This document shows positions 1 through 9,018 of a stretch of DNA of 64,000 nt, piece by piece; within the stretch, counting starts at the first letter, position 1; each line of letters opens with the position of its first letter. This DNA is from Legionella moravica DSM 19234 (lineage in GTDB: Bacteria; Pseudomonadota; Gammaproteobacteria; Legionellales; Legionellaceae). Where the stretch lies: assembly GCF_000423305.1 (NCBI RefSeq), contig NZ_AUHS01000014.1, positions 105,830-169,829 of the forward strand, read 5' to 3'. The translations under genes and the position numbers were made by a program. The notes under the pieces were generated by a model. The model had not been told where the DNA came from. It did not search any database and was given only the letters and a program-made list of their open reading frames with translations.

Positions 1-173
1 CTCATCAGACCACAGCATCTAATGTGGATGATAAAAAACCTGGTTCTAGTGAGACCAAATTAACAGACTCTAATTCAGGCTATTCATGGGGTTTATTCAC
101 TGGTTCTGATTCAAAGGGCAATAAAATGCAAGAGCAAGCTCAAAACCAATCCGCTTTGCAATGTGCTCCGTGA
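1..173 (+). CDS. C-terminal end of an unknown protein (5' truncated by window edge)
   Basis: An open frame starting at base 3 reads through 56 codons to a TGA at 171-173. Only the tail of the protein is visible. It is rich in Ser, Asp, Lys, Asn and Gln with no hydrophobic segment, so it looks like a soluble, possibly disordered end. No family can be assigned from this piece. The other two plus-strand frames stop early. No gene is evident from 174 to 345. Confidence 0.5.
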   Translation, partial: HQTTASNVDDKKPGSSETKLTDSNSGYSWGLFTGSDSKGNKMQEQAQNQSALQCAP

Positions 174-345
174 GTTGAATTATATAGGCCTTCCGTGTGC
201 CTTGGAATGTGTTTAACTAAACCTGCCGCAAAGGGATTGGCACAGTGTTTTATACCCTCGGCATTGGGTCATCTGACTATTGAGTTAAATAAAGGGAAAA
301 ACAATCTTGTCTTAAACCGCTTCTAAAAATAACACCAGAATCACA

Positions 346-681
346 TCATCGCTTTATCTTATTCATTAAGAATGTAAATCCTGCGCTTAGCAAAGTTTGA
401 AATAAAATTAAAGGTACGGTGTTCTCTTTTCCTGAATTTTTTACCAGAACGCGAGGCGCCGTTATCGCCAGTGCATTAAGAAACATGCTTAAAAAACGCC
501 CCGATTTACGATATTTTATTGCCAAAAAAACGGTGGGGCTCAAAAGAACGGCAACATAAACACCATACTGATTAATGACGTTTTTTAAATAAGCGTTATG
601 AATGTGTAGTTGATGTTGATGATTGTTTAATTTCTTTGTTATCAACATTATCTCTAATTTCGTTTTTTTCCGTGAGTTCAT
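346..681 (-). CDS. small membrane protein, YqjK-like position
   Basis: 111-residue reading frame, third in an apparent minus-strand operon after the YqjD-like and YqjE-like genes. It has a basic N-terminus, a hydrophobic stretch near residues 38-55, a lysine/arginine-rich middle and another hydrophobic stretch close to the end. Its 5' end overlaps the YqjE-like gene by 86 nt if the first ATG is used; the in-frame ATG at 648 would shorten the overlap. In enterobacteria yqjD-yqjE are followed by yqjK, and this gene has the same place and size class, but I see no diagnostic sequence. The assignment rests on synteny and is an inference. Confidence 0.5.
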   Translation of the reverse strand: MNSRKKTKLEIMLITKKLNNHQHQLHIHNAYLKNVINQYGVYVAVLLSPTVFLAIKYRKSGRFLSMFLNALAITAPRVLVKNSGKENTVPLILFQTLLSAGFTFLMNKIKR

Positions 682-1036
682 GTTTTTTTGGCTCTTTATC
701 CGCTAGAAATTCCCGTGTATTTACAAAACTCATATTTTTTAAATTAATACTTAAGTACCTCATTAAAACAGCCAGGAACATGGCATTAACAATCAACAGT
801 ACCGCACAGGATAAAGGAAGGCTTTCCAGTAATCGATATAAGTAATATCCAGAAACAATCAGGGTAGTGAGCCAAACTGACAGGAGGATGACGAACAACA
901 TACAAATATTCAAGACTAATGGAAAGATGCTCTGACCTGCCAGACGCGCTTCATACTTTACTAACGATAAAAAAGTCTTGCCCAAATTGATGTATTCAGA
1001 AATATAACCTTCCAAATGTTCCAATACTTTGATCAT
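596..1036 (-). CDS. YqjE-like / phage-holin-superfamily III membrane protein
   Basis: 146 residues. Two long hydrophobic segments (about residues 37-65 and 75-95) follow an amphipathic N-terminus, and the last 35 residues are charged and probably cytoplasmic. This is the layout of the YqjE/DUF1469 family of inner-membrane proteins, whose molecular role is poorly known. The start overlaps the stop of the upstream YqjD-like gene by 4 nt, so the two are translationally coupled. The pairing with a YqjD/ElaB-type ribosome- and membrane-associated protein supports the call. Family assignment is from architecture and context. Confidence 0.7.
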   Translation of the reverse strand: MIKVLEHLEGYISEYINLGKTFLSLVKYEARLAGQSIFPLVLNICMLFVILLSVWLTTLIVSGYYLYRLLESLPLSCAVLLIVNAMFLAVLMRYLSINLKNMSFVNTREFLADKEPKKHELTEKNEIRDNVDNKEIKQSSTSTTHS

Positions 1037-1299
1037 TTTCTTAAAAATGCTGCCAATAACATACCGACACCCGCAGCGACTAGAACCGAGGTAAGAGGCT
1101 TTTCTTGAATCTTCTGTACCAGTTTATCAGAGTATTCTTTAACGGCCTCTTCAGCATCTGATACTTTATTGATGCCTTCATGATAGACTTCATGAGCAAA
1201 CTTTTTCCCTTCATTCAGTAATTCTTCTGCGGCTGCAGCAACATGAGAACTATTGGGATTTTGATTTTTAGTTTCAACTTTAGATTTTGTAGAAGCCAT
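1033..1299 (-). CDS. YqjD/ElaB-family (DUF883) C-tail-anchored protein
   Basis: 88 residues from the ATG at 1299; a second in-frame ATG lies 9 nt upstream. A low-complexity N-terminus is followed by a charged alpha-helical region (residues 25-65) and a short C-terminal hydrophobic anchor of the form TSVLVAAGVGMLLAAFLRK. That glycine-containing anchor ending in basic residues is the signature of YqjD/ElaB proteins, which in E. coli bind ribosomes and sit in the inner membrane in stationary phase. It heads the three-gene minus-strand operon with the YqjE-like and YqjK-position genes. Confidence 0.8.
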   Translation of the reverse strand: MASTKSKVETKNQNPNSSHVAAAAEELLNEGKKFAHEVYHEGINKVSDAEEAVKEYSDKLVQKIQEKPLTSVLVAAGVGMLLAAFLRK

Positions 1300-1476
1300 T
1301 TTAACCATCCTTGAAAAAATTATATTGTTTAGTGTAGTTCAGATAGCAGTATTTTGCACTAAGGCTTCTCTTAGCCGTATGACTCAAGAAAAGCATGGGA
1401 GTATGTTAAATCAGCGCCCCCTGGTATTCTTTTAAAGAGGAGTCCTTTAGAATGCTCCCAAAGATCAGGAGTCACA

Positions 1477-2220
1477 ATGAATCATTTTTTGCATGGCATG
1501 CTTTATTTATTTAAGGGTTTTCGACATCTTCTGTCTCCTGGACTGAAGCGATTTATTATCCTTCCAATGACATTAAATTTTATTTTGTTTACAGGATTAT
1601 TTTATTTTACTTATCATTATGTGTTCACTATCACATCGTACTATCTGGATAAGTTACCCTCCTGGTTAAGTGTTCTCAGCGGGGTATTTTTTATCATCTT
1701 TATAATCAGTTTTTTCTTACTGTTTTTCTCTATGTTTTCTGTGGTATTTAACGTCATCGCGGCTCCCTTTAATGGGTTATTAGCGGAAAAAGCCCAAGTT
1801 GTTCTTTATAGCAGCCAGCCCCCCTCCCAGCCTTTTATTGAAATGGTACTTCGCAGCATAAAACGTCAAGGGCAATTTTTAAAATACTATATACTGCGCT
1901 TTTTAATCGTCTGTCTTTTATTTTTCGTGCCCTTCATTCAACCAATTTATCCTTTTATATGGTTTGTGTTCACCGCATGGATGCTCAGTGTGCAATATCA
2001 AGATTTCCCTATGGATAACAATTTAGTGAGTTTTACTGACCTGAAACACAATATAAAAAACAATAAAATGCGTTCGCTAGGCTTTGGGACAGGCATCAAT
2101 TTAGTCAGTTTTATACCCATAATGAATATCCTGATCATGCCTGCAGCCGTTATTGGAAGCACTATGTTGTATTGTGAAAAAAATAAAGATTTACTGAAAA
2201 AATCAGCGAACCTCAATTAA
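1477..2220 (+). CDS. CysZ/EI24-like integral membrane protein
   Basis: 247 residues with about four to six hydrophobic segments (around 24-48, 62-95, 140-170 and 205-228). The N-terminal pattern of a short helix, LLSPGLKRFIILP and a long hydrophobic hairpin, followed by an NVIAAPFNGLLAEK segment, matches the CysZ / EI24 family (sulfate uptake channel in E. coli). Length fits CysZ. There are no sulfur-assimilation genes nearby, so the substrate is uncertain. It is a single plus-strand gene with minus-strand genes on both sides and is probably its own transcription unit. Confidence 0.75.
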   Translation: MNHFLHGMLYLFKGFRHLLSPGLKRFIILPMTLNFILFTGLFYFTYHYVFTITSYYLDKLPSWLSVLSGVFFIIFIISFFLLFFSMFSVVFNVIAAPFNGLLAEKAQVVLYSSQPPSQPFIEMVLRSIKRQGQFLKYYILRFLIVCLLFFVPFIQPIYPFIWFVFTAWMLSVQYQDFPMDNNLVSFTDLKHNIKNNKMRSLGFGTGINLVSFIPIMNILIMPAAVIGSTMLYCEKNKDLLKKSANLN

Positions 2221-2342
2221 AGCAACACAACGTCGGCTTAACGTATTGAGTTATGAGGAGCATGAAAGTACCGATTCAGTCAAAATCACGCTTCTTATAA
2301 CAAAGTCTTCAGGCAAGATTCATGAAGTGTCGCCCGCAAATG

Positions 2343-3173
2343 CTATAAAGTTGGAATTCCATCAGGCCATTGCAACCAATTTTTATCCGGGTAAGGCAAT
2401 GTTAAATCAACCAGATGCAAAGTATAGGCATGCCTTGAACGAGCCGATAAATTCGCCTTACTTTTATGAGGTACTCGCCCATGCAATACAATCAACGTTC
2501 CTTTTTCAACAGGCAAGGGTACACTGCGATCTTCAGGCCAGGGCGTTGTATCATACTCTTCAAAATAGATCTCATTGCCCTGACGAAACATTCGCTGCTT
2601 TAAGGGAGTATTATCAGGACTTGGAATAATTTCAAGACATCCGTTTTCCAAAGTAGCCTCTTCAAGAGCAAACCAGAATCCAAGAGCATCACTGTCCTGA
2701 CCATAAATATAAGTGCTGTCTTGATGGCAAAGCACTTCTGCACCTATACCTGGTTGCTTGAAAATGTACATGGATTGGACCAACCCAATTGTCTTCAAAC
2801 CAAGTTGATGAGCGATATTTTTTATCCGATCATCACGGGAATGCTGTCTAAAAACCGGATCCAACTCATGCAGGGCATGGCCGATCTTATTTATTGATTG
2901 CTCAAATGGGCGGGTTTGTACTCCCTGCTCGTCAAAAGCCTCGGCTTCAAAAAAATAATGGATTTTATCCCCGGAATCTAAAAAATACTGTTGTTTCGCA
3001 TGTTCGTTGGTTAAAGTTGAAAACACTGTTTTCGGAATGTCATCCTGATTAATCTGAATGAGGGTCTTTATTCTATCCCGCAAAATATCACATACTTCTT
3101 TTGTAAAAAAATCCTGAATAACCAAATAACCATTGGTGAAAAAAAAATCACATTGATCATTAGAAAGCTGCAT
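2343..3173 (-). CDS. phytanoyl-CoA dioxygenase (PhyH)-family Fe(II)/2-oxoglutarate oxygenase
   Basis: 276 residues. The family iron ligands can be recognised: an HQDSTY segment supplies H-x-D, and a distal histidine lies in HGRVPHKSKAN, followed by a basic segment suited to 2-oxoglutarate binding. The region around LGFWFALEEATLENGCLEIIP is typical of PHYHD1-like proteins. The start is placed at 3173 rather than the ATG at 3194 because an AGGAG sequence lies about 7 nt upstream of 3173. It converges with the CysZ-like gene. No phytanate-type pathway genes are nearby, so the substrate (acyl-CoA, lipid or small metabolite) is unknown. A plus-strand frame over its 3' part is a shadow. Confidence 0.85.
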   Translation of the reverse strand: MQLSNDQCDFFFTNGYLVIQDFFTKEVCDILRDRIKTLIQINQDDIPKTVFSTLTNEHAKQQYFLDSGDKIHYFFEAEAFDEQGVQTRPFEQSINKIGHALHELDPVFRQHSRDDRIKNIAHQLGLKTIGLVQSMYIFKQPGIGAEVLCHQDSTYIYGQDSDALGFWFALEEATLENGCLEIIPSPDNTPLKQRMFRQGNEIYFEEYDTTPWPEDRSVPLPVEKGTLIVLHGRVPHKSKANLSARSRHAYTLHLVDLTLPYPDKNWLQWPDGIPTL

Positions 3174-3229
3174 CCTAAGCTCCTGAAAAATCATATAAAA
3201 GAAACAAGTAACCCTGGCCTGTAGAGCGC

Positions 3230-4243
3230 TTAAAAAATCCGAGCTAATTGCTCCATCACGTCATCTACTGAAATAAGTTTCATGGCCTCTTCCCCATGCA
3301 CTTGTGTTCCCCAGACGTTTTGAGCCAGGGAGCGTCCCAAAACGGTTTCCACTGCCTGTGGATATCGATTAACAACCAAATGCTGAAATGTATAAGGCCC
3401 TGAAATTAAGGGATTGGTCACTGCGTGCAAGGCAACAACAGGTGTATTTACAGCGGCAGACATATGTGAAGGCCCGGTATCAGGGCAAAGTACTGCCTTT
3501 GCCGAACTGATAACTGCCAGCAATTGCTTGGGTTTGGTTTTTCCAACTAAATCAGTCGCAGGAATCACTTGAAGTATCTGATCAGCCAGCAATCGATCGT
3601 ATTCTCCAGGGCCGCCAGTCAAAACGATTTGCGCATCCCATCGCTCCATGGCCTGTTGCAAAACAGCAATATACCGATCAACTGGCCAACTTCGCTCTGG
3701 TTTACTGGCTGCTGGGTTCACAACCAACAGAGGATCTTTTTGTGGTAAATGGTTTTGTGCCCACTCATAGTCGGCGGAAGATACAGGTAAATCCCAACGA
3801 ATGACGGGTTCTTTAACACCTAAAGGTTCGGCGAACTTTAAAAACCCCTCCAGAGTATGTTCCTGTCCTGGAGCGATTCGTTCTTTCACAAATAACCCAT
3901 GTGCATCATTGGCACGATGAGGATCGTAGCCAATTTTACGCTTTGCTTTGATTAATGGATAAAGTAAATTAGTTCGCAGACTAGCCTGTGGAGCTAATAA
4001 GATGTCAAATTGGCGCCCACTCAACTGTTTTTTAAATTGCCAATAATCCGTTATTGATTTCGGTTTATTAATCACAATAAACTCGATACCATCCATTCCT
4101 TCTACCAAATCATAGGCTAGCCGGGAAATGATCCAGGTTAACTGAGCTTCAGGAAAACTGGTTTGCAACGTTCTGATTAATGGAACCAGCATCAGTACAT
4201 CTCCTAAAGCAGAGAGCCTGACAACACAAATGGATTTAATCAT
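3230..4243 (-). CDS. glycosyltransferase family 9 (LPS heptosyltransferase-like)
   Basis: 337 residues. The N-terminus (VRLSALGDVLMLVPLIRTLQ) is the classic GT9 opening, and the C-terminal half carries VVNPAASKPERSWP, VLTGGPGEYD and VLCPDTGPSHMSAAV, the ADP-heptose-binding region of WaaC/WaaF/WaaQ-like enzymes. It should transfer a sugar, by family a heptose, to lipid A-core precursors at the inner face of the cytoplasmic membrane. The start is the ATG at 4243; the upstream extension has only a TTG. The start overlaps the upstream zinc-finger gene by 8 nt. Which heptosyl position it uses cannot be told from sequence alone. Confidence 0.88.
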   Translation of the reverse strand: MIKSICVVRLSALGDVLMLVPLIRTLQTSFPEAQLTWIISRLAYDLVEGMDGIEFIVINKPKSITDYWQFKKQLSGRQFDILLAPQASLRTNLLYPLIKAKRKIGYDPHRANDAHGLFVKERIAPGQEHTLEGFLKFAEPLGVKEPVIRWDLPVSSADYEWAQNHLPQKDPLLVVNPAASKPERSWPVDRYIAVLQQAMERWDAQIVLTGGPGEYDRLLADQILQVIPATDLVGKTKPKQLLAVISSAKAVLCPDTGPSHMSAAVNTPVVALHAVTNPLISGPYTFQHLVVNRYPQAVETVLGRSLAQNVWGTQVHGEEAMKLISVDDVMEQLARIF

Positions 4244-4430
4244 TTTGTAACACAAACCGGGATCCGCAATACGGACAAACCTCTACCCCAGTTTTCTCAA
4301 TCGGCAAATACACTTTAGGATGAGCATTCCATAACTCCATTTCGTCCGTTGGACAACTCAGCGGTAACTCATTTCTATGGACGACATAATTTTTTTTAGC
4401 ACTTGCCGGTTCTTTAGTTGATTTTGACAT
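4236..4430 (-). CDS. small zinc-finger (zf-CHCC) protein
   Basis: 64 residues from the ATG at 4430, which has AAGGGA just upstream; an ATG at 4448 would add six residues. The protein carries one early Cys (LSCPTD), a His in the middle (WNAHPKVYLP) and a terminal CPYCGSRF knuckle, the pattern of the zf-CHCC family related to the mitochondrial complex I subunit NDUFS6. It is translationally coupled to the downstream heptosyltransferase and follows miaA by about 25 nt. Function in bacteria is not established. Confidence 0.8.
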   Translation of the reverse strand: MSKSTKEPASAKKNYVVHRNELPLSCPTDEMELWNAHPKVYLPIEKTGVEVCPYCGSRFVLQND

Positions 4431-4456
4431 GTTGTTCCCTTGCGGCATGGAATAAA

Positions 4457-5395
4457 TTAAGAATGCTCATTATCTAATATTTCACTTGTTTTCGCCAGAA
4501 TCTCATCATTAAAAGTCTTATTTTGAGGATCATAACGAAGAACATTATCCCAATGTCTAAGCCAGGTCAGTTGTCGTTTCGCTAATTGTCTGGTTGCTGC
4601 GATACCTTTATCACACAGAGTCGGATAATCAACGTCACCTTGCAGATACTCAAGAGCTTGCCGATAACCAACACAACGCATTGATGGCAAATTGGGATCC
4701 AGCTGCCAACGGCTTTGTAGTTGTTGTACTTCCTGAACCAACCCATCTTGCAGCATTTGTCTAAAACGCACAGCAATTCGCTCATGCAACCAGGCTCTTT
4801 GTTCAGGAAACAGGACAAAATTAACAAAACGAAATGGTGTCTGCATCTTCTCTTCAGCAAGAAAGCGGGACAAAGGAATCCCCGACACATAATACACTTC
4901 CAAAGCCCGTTGGATTCGTTGGGCATCATGAGCATGAATACGGCCGGCAGTTTCAGGATCAATTTCCTGCAATTTTTGATGAAGAGCGCCCCAACCTTTA
5001 GTTGCTGCCTCCTCTTCTAATTGCTTTCGCAGAGATTCGTCGGCTTCGGGCAGTTGTGATAACCCTTTTTGGAGCGCATTGAAATACATCATGGTCCCAC
5101 CTACGAGCAGCGGTATTTTTCCTTGTTTGATAATTGACTGGCATAGTAGGGTTGCATCGCTACAAAACTGGGCTGCAGAATACGATTCAACAGGATCTTT
5201 GATATCGATTAAATGATGAGGCGCAAGTTGCAATTCCTGGCGTGAAGGTTTCGCGGTACCAATATTCATCTCTCTATAAATCATGGCCGAATCAACACTA
5301 ATAATTTCAAATGGGAGATGCTGTACCAGTTCACAGGCTAAACCCGTTTTTCCTGAAGCAGTTGGTCCCATCAAACAAAAAATCAAATTAGACAT
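4457..5395 (-). CDS. miaA: tRNA dimethylallyltransferase MiaA
   Basis: 312 residues. MiaA adds a dimethylallyl group to N6 of A37 in tRNAs reading UNN codons. The P-loop GPTASGKTGLA is at residues 9-19; ISVDSAMIYREMNIGTAKPS and the PHHLIDI segment are hallmarks of the family, and GGTMMYFNAL and the C-terminal RQLAKRQLTWLR segment that contacts tRNA are also present. The start at 5395 (MSNLIFCLMGP) is preferred over the upstream extension because it aligns with the family and overlaps the mutL stop by 8 nt. The order mutL-miaA is common in gammaproteobacteria. Confidence 0.97.
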   Translation of the reverse strand: MSNLIFCLMGPTASGKTGLACELVQHLPFEIISVDSAMIYREMNIGTAKPSRQELQLAPHHLIDIKDPVESYSAAQFCSDATLLCQSIIKQGKIPLLVGGTMMYFNALQKGLSQLPEADESLRKQLEEEAATKGWGALHQKLQEIDPETAGRIHAHDAQRIQRALEVYYVSGIPLSRFLAEEKMQTPFRFVNFVLFPEQRAWLHERIAVRFRQMLQDGLVQEVQQLQSRWQLDPNLPSMRCVGYRQALEYLQGDVDYPTLCDKGIAATRQLAKRQLTWLRHWDNVLRYDPQNKTFNDEILAKTSEILDNEHS

Positions 5396-7112
5396 GCAAC
5401 AACATCCGACAATCTTCAATAGTTAAGGCTTTAAAGGCGCCATGATACTCTTTTTCCAACTCTTTAGAATGAAGCAACTCATTATTTAACACCATTCGCT
5501 CTTCCTGGCTAAAGTAATTTGGATCAAAACTCTGACTCTTGCTTAAAAGTTCAAGCAGTGAATTAAAGTCCATCTCACCCATCTCAAAAAGGGACTGAAT
5601 GAACTGACTCAGATTTAAATAAGGTAATTTAATAGGTACCGTCCGGATCACTATGCTGTGATCATTGAGCAGTTCCATCTGAATACCTAATTGAGTTAAA
5701 TTATATTTTATTTTTTCGATATCCAAGCCTAATTGTTTCGGTAACAAATAGGTAACCGGCACTAATAATGGCCTGCACTCTAGCGGTGTGGGTGCATACC
5801 TTAACTGACTTTGGATCCATTTTTGATACAACACGGCGATATCGACAATATAAGGCTGCTGATTTAATAAGACCAAGGTATATTGTTTGTTTAAAATCAC
5901 CCAGGAGGCATCACATTCAGGTGAAGATTCCGACCCTGACCTTTTATTCGTTCGAGCCAACTTGAAATAAGGCTCGGAATGGTATTGGCGAACTGACGAT
6001 AAATCAGGTACGTTCGTGCTTCTTTCCGGATTAGATATATAGGAAGCCGGCTCATGAAGATTGGATACAAGATCTAAATTCGAATTGGTACTGTGCTCAT
6101 AATCTACATGACTGGTTACACTGGATACCCCCATCGCTTTACTCAGCTGGGAAACAAAGAAATCATGAATCAAACGAGGTTGTTGAAATCGAACCTCATG
6201 TTTTGTTGGATGGACATTCACATCGACTTCAGCACTATCAAGAGCAAAATACAACAAACACGCAGGGAATCGGCCTGGATGCAAAAATCCATCATAAGCC
6301 TGCTTTAGTGCATGGTTAATTAATTTATCTTTCACCATGCGTTGATTAATATAAACCCATTGTCTGTCACTCTGGCTGCGTTGGTATGCGGGGCCGCTTA
6401 ACCAGCCCTGAAGGCTCATTCCAGCCACTTCGACATTCAGATAAAAAGCATCTTTCATGAACGCAGAGCCAAATATTTTTGTCATACGAGCTAATTTTGA
6501 CTGTTCATTTAATGCTGCAGGTAAAGATAACACTGGTTTGTTGTTATGTTTCAAAGTAATGGCAATAGCCGGGGCACTTAATGCAAACCGCTTAACCACC
6601 ATTTCTATGGCCTGGAACTCCAGTTTTTCCCCTTTCAAAAATTTTTTTCGTACGGGAGCATTAAAAAACAAATCAACGACATCGATTGTAGTTCCAACAT
6701 TTCGCGCGCACGGAGAAACAGTACTGTCATTACCTTGAATTCGCAACATCATGGCCTGCTCCTGATGAGCCGGTCTGGAACTGATAGTGACTTTAGCTAC
6801 CGAAGATATACTGGCCAGAGCCTCTCCTCTGAACCCCATACTGTTTATGGCGTAGAGATCATCAAGCTTTGAGATTTTGCTCGTCGCATGTGCAGCAACA
6901 GCTAAAGGCAAATCCTCTGCAACAATACCCGAGCCATTATCGCTGATTTTAATTTGATTCAAGCCACCATAGCCAATTTCTACAGTGATGCTGTTGGCAC
7001 CAGCATCTAAAGAATTCTCCAACAATTCTTTAACCACCGAAGCCGGTCGTTCAATAACCTCTCCAGCAGCGATCTGATTGGCAATTACCGTCGGTAATTG
7101 ATGTATTCTCAT
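5388..7112 (-). CDS. mutL: DNA mismatch repair protein MutL
   Basis: 574 residues. The N-terminal GHKL ATPase has ELLENSLDAGA, DNGSGI, GFRGEALASISSVAK and later NVHPTKHEVRF. The C-terminal dimerisation domain begins near residue 405 (ASWVILNKQYTLVLLNQQPY). I do not see the DQHA-x2-E-x4-E metal-binding endonuclease motif of MutL from mutH-less bacteria; the matching place reads QPYIVDIAVLYQKW, as in enterobacterial-type MutL. The start at 7112 overlaps the amiB stop (ATGA). MutL links MutS mismatch recognition to downstream excision. Confidence 0.97.
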   Translation of the reverse strand: MRIHQLPTVIANQIAAGEVIERPASVVKELLENSLDAGANSITVEIGYGGLNQIKISDNGSGIVAEDLPLAVAAHATSKISKLDDLYAINSMGFRGEALASISSVAKVTISSRPAHQEQAMMLRIQGNDSTVSPCARNVGTTIDVVDLFFNAPVRKKFLKGEKLEFQAIEMVVKRFALSAPAIAITLKHNNKPVLSLPAALNEQSKLARMTKIFGSAFMKDAFYLNVEVAGMSLQGWLSGPAYQRSQSDRQWVYINQRMVKDKLINHALKQAYDGFLHPGRFPACLLYFALDSAEVDVNVHPTKHEVRFQQPRLIHDFFVSQLSKAMGVSSVTSHVDYEHSTNSNLDLVSNLHEPASYISNPERSTNVPDLSSVRQYHSEPYFKLARTNKRSGSESSPECDASWVILNKQYTLVLLNQQPYIVDIAVLYQKWIQSQLRYAPTPLECRPLLVPVTYLLPKQLGLDIEKIKYNLTQLGIQMELLNDHSIVIRTVPIKLPYLNLSQFIQSLFEMGEMDFNSLLELLSKSQSFDPNYFSQEERMVLNNELLHSKELEKEYHGAFKALTIEDCRMLLHV

Positions 7113-8539
7113 ACCCATGCGGAAGGAATCACCAATTTTTGTCCTGGCCTAAGGGCTGATTTTCCTGAAATACCGTTCATTGCTTGCAGTGCCTCAATCG
7201 TTACATGATAACGAGAAGCAATACCTGGTAAAGTATCTCCGGATCGGACAATGTGATAATGGGTTGACGTCATTGCTTCTATTCGAGTGCCGTGAGGTGG
7301 ATTTTCCCAAAAATAACTTTTAATCCCTTGAAAGATCGCCTGACTCAAGCGAGATTGATAGGCTGAACTGGTCAGATTACGTTCTTCCCTTGGATTTGAA
7401 ATAAATCCTGTTTCTACCAAAATGGAAGGAATATCGGTCGATTTCAAGACAACAAAACCAGCCTGTTCTACTTTATTGTTATGCAGATTGGTAAAATTAT
7501 CCAACTGATTTAATACCTTGCTCCCCATTTGCAGACCAGAGTTAATTGTTGCTGTTTGAGACAAATCAATTAATACAGACCGGACAACGCCATTTGAATC
7601 ATCCAACTCACCAAGGTTAACCCCACCCAGCTCAGAATAGTTCTCTTTCTCAGCCAACCATCGAGCGGCCTCACTGGTTGCTCCTCTTTGAGATAATGCA
7701 AATACTGAAGCACCGTTAGAGTGGGGATTATTAAATGCATCAGCATGGATGGATACAAACACATCACCATTATACTTTCGAGCAATATCCAAGCGCTGTC
7801 TAAGCCCTACATAATAATCACCAGAACGGGTCAATACTGCCCTCATTCCTTGTTGTCTATCGATTAATTGTTTTAATTTGAGCGTAATTGCCAAAACAAC
7901 ATCTTTCTCTTTACTTCGACCAGGACCTCGTGCTCCAGGATCTTTACCTCCATGCCCGGCATCAAGAACCACCACAACATCCCTCAGGTATTTATTAGAT
8001 GGGCTATGCGGTACTTTTATGGGTTGCGAATGCATTATGGCCGGTTGATTGGAGCTCACAACCGGAGGGTTGGTTGAGCCTGATGTCGCCGCTTTCACGT
8101 TTGTGGGTATCGCTACAGGTTGAAGAGGCTTATTGGTTATAGACTGTTCTGCAACAGGAACAGTGCCTGAAGCCACTAAATCAATACGAAGCCCTTTATT
8201 GTCCCAGGGAGCCGACCGGGCTTGAACTGCTTGATTCACATCAAAAACCAGCCTTAAAGTCTGAGTGTTAGAAAGTCCACTACGGATCTGTTTAATCAAT
8301 GAATTGTTTAATCCAAGTTGTTTCAGATTAAACTTCAGGCTGGTGGAATTCAGATCCAACACAACCCGATTGGGATTTGTTAAGGTAAATACTCGATGGG
8401 TAAAGGGCCCATTCAATGAGATAAACAATGATGTTTTTCCCGATTGCGGAGACAGCGTAATATGGTTCAATTCTGCGGCACAAACAGAACCAGAGCTTAT
8501 GCACAATATCCAACACAAAACCCATGCACGCATTTTCAT
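7109..8539 (-). CDS. amiB: N-acetylmuramoyl-L-alanine amidase (AmiB type)
   Basis: 476 residues. A signal peptide (about residues 1-21, ending VCA) is followed by an AMIN domain (about 25-125), a low-complexity Pro/Thr/Ser linker, an Amidase_3 catalytic domain starting near VVLDAGHGGKDPGARG with its zinc-binding histidine and glutamate, and a C-terminal LysM module (YHIVRSGDTLPGIASRY). The domain order fits periplasmic AmiB that cleaves the septal peptidoglycan stem peptide. It overlaps tsaE upstream by 1 nt and mutL downstream by 4 nt, so it lies in the nnr-tsaE-amiB-mutL-miaA operon. Confidence 0.96.
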   Translation of the reverse strand: MKMRAWVLCWILCISSGSVCAAELNHITLSPQSGKTSLFISLNGPFTHRVFTLTNPNRVVLDLNSTSLKFNLKQLGLNNSLIKQIRSGLSNTQTLRLVFDVNQAVQARSAPWDNKGLRIDLVASGTVPVAEQSITNKPLQPVAIPTNVKAATSGSTNPPVVSSNQPAIMHSQPIKVPHSPSNKYLRDVVVVLDAGHGGKDPGARGPGRSKEKDVVLAITLKLKQLIDRQQGMRAVLTRSGDYYVGLRQRLDIARKYNGDVFVSIHADAFNNPHSNGASVFALSQRGATSEAARWLAEKENYSELGGVNLGELDDSNGVVRSVLIDLSQTATINSGLQMGSKVLNQLDNFTNLHNNKVEQAGFVVLKSTDIPSILVETGFISNPREERNLTSSAYQSRLSQAIFQGIKSYFWENPPHGTRIEAMTSTHYHIVRSGDTLPGIASRYHVTIEALQAMNGISGKSALRPGQKLVIPSAWV

Positions 8540-9018
8540 TATTCACCTGCCAGGCAAGCTAAAATTCTTTTGCCAGCTACGCTCGATGCACTAATTTGCA
8601 TTTCGCGACCAGCCCCTTTAATACTTAATTTAAAACGAATATCATCTTGAGGCAATGCATTTCCAGCATGTTCTGCCCATTCGATGCAACACACACTGTC
8701 CCTGGAGAAATAATCGCGAAATCCCAAATACTCCAATTCATCTTCATGATGAATGCGGTACAGATCAAAATGATGCACGGGTACATCATCGCACAGATAA
8801 CTTTCGACCAATGAAAAAGTAGGGCTTTTTATTGCTGACTGTACTCCCATACTTTTTAGCATTTCGCGAATAATAGTTGTCTTGCCAGTACCAATTTCCC
8901 CACTGAAACAAAGGATTAAAGGTGGGGCCAAACATGAAGCCAGCTGATTTGCAAAACGCAAGCTTGCCTGTTCATCTGGCAAATCCAGAATCATCATTTT
9001 ATCGTTTTCTTTATTCAT
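8539..9018 (-). CDS. tsaE: tRNA threonylcarbamoyladenosine biosynthesis ATPase TsaE
   Basis: 159 residues. The Walker A motif GEIGTGKTT is near residues 40-48, then SPTFSLVESY and the HFDLYRI segment (Walker B region) and CCIEWAEHAGNALP, all typical of TsaE (YjeE). It acts with TsaB, TsaC and TsaD to make t6A37. The start is the ATG at 9018, which overlaps the nnr stop as ATGA; an internal ATG at 8997 would also fit. It belongs to the nnr-tsaE-amiB-mutL-miaA run, the usual gammaproteobacterial arrangement. Confidence 0.96.
   Translation of the reverse strand: MNKENDKMMILDLPDEQASLRFANQLASCLAPPLILCFSGEIGTGKTTIIREMLKSMGVQSAIKSPTFSLVESYLCDDVPVHHFDLYRIHHEDELEYLGFRDYFSRDSVCCIEWAEHAGNALPQDDIRFKLSIKGAGREMQISASSVAGKRILACLAGE

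Noticed and set aside
2246..2629. Plus-strand 127-codon frame
   Set aside because: It lies mostly antisense to the well-supported PhyH-like gene and has no recognisable domain; treated as a shadow.
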